Shown one piece after another: positions 52,191 through 53,790 of a DNA stretch of 53,790 nucleotides. The notes under the pieces are model-generated. The model was not told where the DNA came from, did no database searches, and saw nothing but the letters and a program-made list of their open reading frames with translations. Both the position numbers and the translations under genes were made by a program. The stretch comes from an uncultured Bacilli bacterium (GTDB lineage Bacteria > Bacillota_I > Bacilli_A > RFN20 > CAG-631), in contig CANQTM010000008.1 of NCBI GenBank assembly GCA_947626825.1, forward strand, positions 1 to 53,790, written 5' to 3'. Within the stretch, counting starts at the first letter, position 1, and the number at the start of each line of letters is the position of its first letter.

Positions 52191-53608
52191 TTTATTTTAT
52201 TAACAAAATTATACTCTATCTCTATTTTTTGAGTTCTAACTCCATTAATAATTTCTCTTTCATAAACAACTATCTTATTAATTAATTCATTTAGAATTTT
52301 TGCATCAAGTTCTTTAATGTTTTTATACTTTTCTATTAGTTCTATAAAGTGTTGAACTTGCTTTTCAGTATCTTTATTTAAATTAATTGCATTTGATAGT
52401 TCTTCAATTCTTTTCTTTAAATTCTTTTTTTCTTCTTCATAATCTTTCGTGAGATTACCAAACATTTCAGGTGTTATCCTTTCAAGTGCCATATCTTCAT
52501 ATAAACGCTTTTCAATCTTTTGTAGCTCATTAAGTCTTACTTCATGTTTCTTAATTTCTTTTTCATATAAGAATTTAGATCTTTGTTCATTTTGATTTGT
52601 ATTAATCATAATACTTTTTATAAATGCTTCTTTATCACTTAAAGCTAACTTAATTTGTTTTCTAATATCATTTAATACAAAATCATATAAGTTCTCATAT
52701 CTAATATAATGAGCCGAACAATAACTCTTTCCAAACGAACGATAAGTCACACAACAAAATGAATCCCATTTCTTATCACTAGAATATAATGATAATGCTT
52801 TACCACAAACATCACATCTAAGTAGTCCAGAAAACATACTTCTCTTTCCGTCCTTTTTAGGACGTTTTTTAATTCGATAAAAGATTTCATTTGCTCTTTT
52901 AAATGTATCTTCATCGATAATTGCATCATGAGTATTTTTCTTAATAATCCATTTATCTTTATCTACTGGTAATAACTTTTTACTTTTATATGATGAAGTT
53001 GATGCTTTATTGCATACTAGATGACCTAAATATTCTTCATTCTTAATCATTGCATAAATAGTCATTGTACTCCAGTCATAAGGGTGTTTCACCCATAATG
53101 GATTATAATATCTACCATTATCATTCATTATTTGTGCTCGTGGTTTTAAAACTTTATCTTCTCTTAATACTCTACAAATTTGATAAGCTGTTAATCCATC
53201 ACACGCCATTTGGAATATTCTTTTTACAACTTTAGCAGTTTCTTCATTAACGATTAATTGATGTTTATTATTTGGATTCTTTTTATATCCATATGGAGCG
53301 TATGCTCCTGTAAACTCTCCATTCATTGCTTTAATCTTATAAGCACTTCTAATCTTTTTAGAAATATCTTTTGCATACCACTCATTCATTATATTTTTAA
53401 ATGGTGTGAAATCATTTATTCCTTTTTCCGAATCTACATCATCATTAATAGCTATGAATCTTACTTTATATTCAGGAAAGAAATGTTCTAAATAATAGCC
53501 AGTCATAATATGATCTCTTCCAAGTCTAGATAAGTCTTTTACAATAACTACTCCAACTTTTCCTTTTTCAATATCATTCTTTAATCTTTGAAATTCTGGT
53601 CTATCAAA
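52178..53608 (-). pseudogene. Large serine recombinase, N-terminally truncated
   Basis: Site-specific recombinase of the large serine integrase type found on Firmicutes conjugative and mobilisable elements. From FDRPEFQRLKNDIEKGKV through IVKDLSRLGRDHIMTGYYLE the second half of the resolvase domain is intact. The recombinase domain (GAYAPYGYKKNP to about residue 260), zinc-ribbon (LRCDVCGKALSLY, later CCVTY and YCSAHY) and a C-terminal coiled coil (KKHEVRLNELQKIEKRLYE) follow. The first roughly 80 residues, with the catalytic Ser, are missing. The frame upstream of 53608 runs open by chance into unrelated sequence, so an ATG at 53674 is not the native start. Confidence 0.85.
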
Positions 53609-53790
53609 AGCTGACGTTAGATAACGATACTTTTGAAAACACTGAAAAATCAAGGTTTTTCGAGCGACGGACAAGCAGGGTATTGTACTAAAAACTGAAT
53701 ACGACGCAGAAGCGGCGTTTCTTACTCTCTATACGGGAGAACAGGAACGCCGCTTTTTTCATGCCCTTGTTACGCAGTAGGGGCAGAAAA
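53609..53790. other. Foreign higher-GC sequence at the window edge
   Basis: From about 53650 the base composition rises to near 50% G+C, unlike the rest of the window. Several frames stay open over 40 codons, and a plus-strand frame from 53646 to 53780 has no credible start. No protein family was recognised. This is either another mobile element or an assembly join. Confidence 0.5.
53710..53759 (+). terminator. GC-rich terminator in the foreign segment
   Basis: AAGCGGCGTT (53710-53719) pairs with AACGCCGCTT (53746-53755), followed by T6. Its GC-rich stem contrasts with all other terminators of the window and suggests an origin in a higher-GC genome. Confidence 0.75.

Noticed and set aside
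53609-53674. ATG at 53674 as the native start of the recombinase
   Set aside because: The 22 residues before FDRPEF show no resemblance to the conserved resolvase N-terminus, and the catalytic Ser region is missing.
53646-53780. 44-codon plus-strand frame in the terminal segment as a gene
   Set aside because: It has no start codon or ribosome site and contains a strong terminator hairpin. It may be the end of a gene but cannot be supported.
1-53790. CRISPR arrays, tRNA or rRNA genes
   Set aside because: No regularly spaced direct repeats, cloverleaf-ending GTTCRA-type segments or rRNA stretches were seen on either strand by eye.

Overview
The window is a very AT-rich (roughly 25-28% G+C by eye) chromosomal segment from a low-GC Gram-positive bacterium, most likely an uncultured gut member of the Bacilli/Erysipelotrichia/RF39-type lineages. 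The evidence is a leucine T-box ahead of leuS, RNase HIII, a SpoIVFB-like M50 protease, CcpA-type cre operators, strong AGGAGG ribosome sites and Firmicutes families such as RlmA, DUF402 and YwaF. TGG encodes Trp throughout and TGA is used as a stop at least twice, so the standard bacterial code applies. No rRNA, tRNA or CRISPR array was seen.

Layout. 0-15 kb is housekeeping and transport: a fused MacB-like ABC transporter, RNase HIII, an XRE-type membrane regulator, T-box-leuS, a second MacB/FtsX-type ABC pair, a 70-aa protein behind two cre-like operators, an M18 aminopeptidase and oligoendopeptidase F. 15.6-20.3 kb is a tightly overlapping operon for a compact Tad-like secretion/pilus machine: CpaF/TadA ATPase, TadB- and TadC-like membrane proteins, three pilin-like proteins (one of only 48 aa) and a secreted beta-rich protein. 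It is followed by a SpoIVFA-like/SpoIVFB-like pair, a CBS protein, a lipase-like hydrolase, an HD hydrolase and a YigZ protein.

24.8-30.0 kb encodes PEP carboxykinase with a split oxaloacetate decarboxylase (carboxyltransferase, gamma-like, biotin carrier and Na+-pumping beta subunits). Together these could take PEP to pyruvate with both ATP formation and Na+ export. 30-37 kb holds twin YwaF proteins, a DapA-family aldolase, a MATE exporter, RsuA/RluB, RlmA and a PPi-type phosphofructokinase. 37-48.5 kb holds a GH31 glucosidase and two full-length paralogues of a family I do not recognise, one a lipoprotein and one cytoplasmic. They bracket a CmpB/metallophosphoesterase fusion and two orphan NuoL/MrpD-like ion-translocating subunits. 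A CPA2 antiporter, thymidine kinase and a DUF402 phosphatase follow.

The right end (51.3-53.8 kb) is accessory. It holds a small gene in immunity-gene position, a broken C-terminal tip of an RHS-type polymorphic toxin, and a large serine recombinase whose gene abuts the toxin remnant and which lacks its N-terminal catalytic segment. The last ~150 bp has visibly higher G+C, indicating a mobile-element junction or an assembly chimera.
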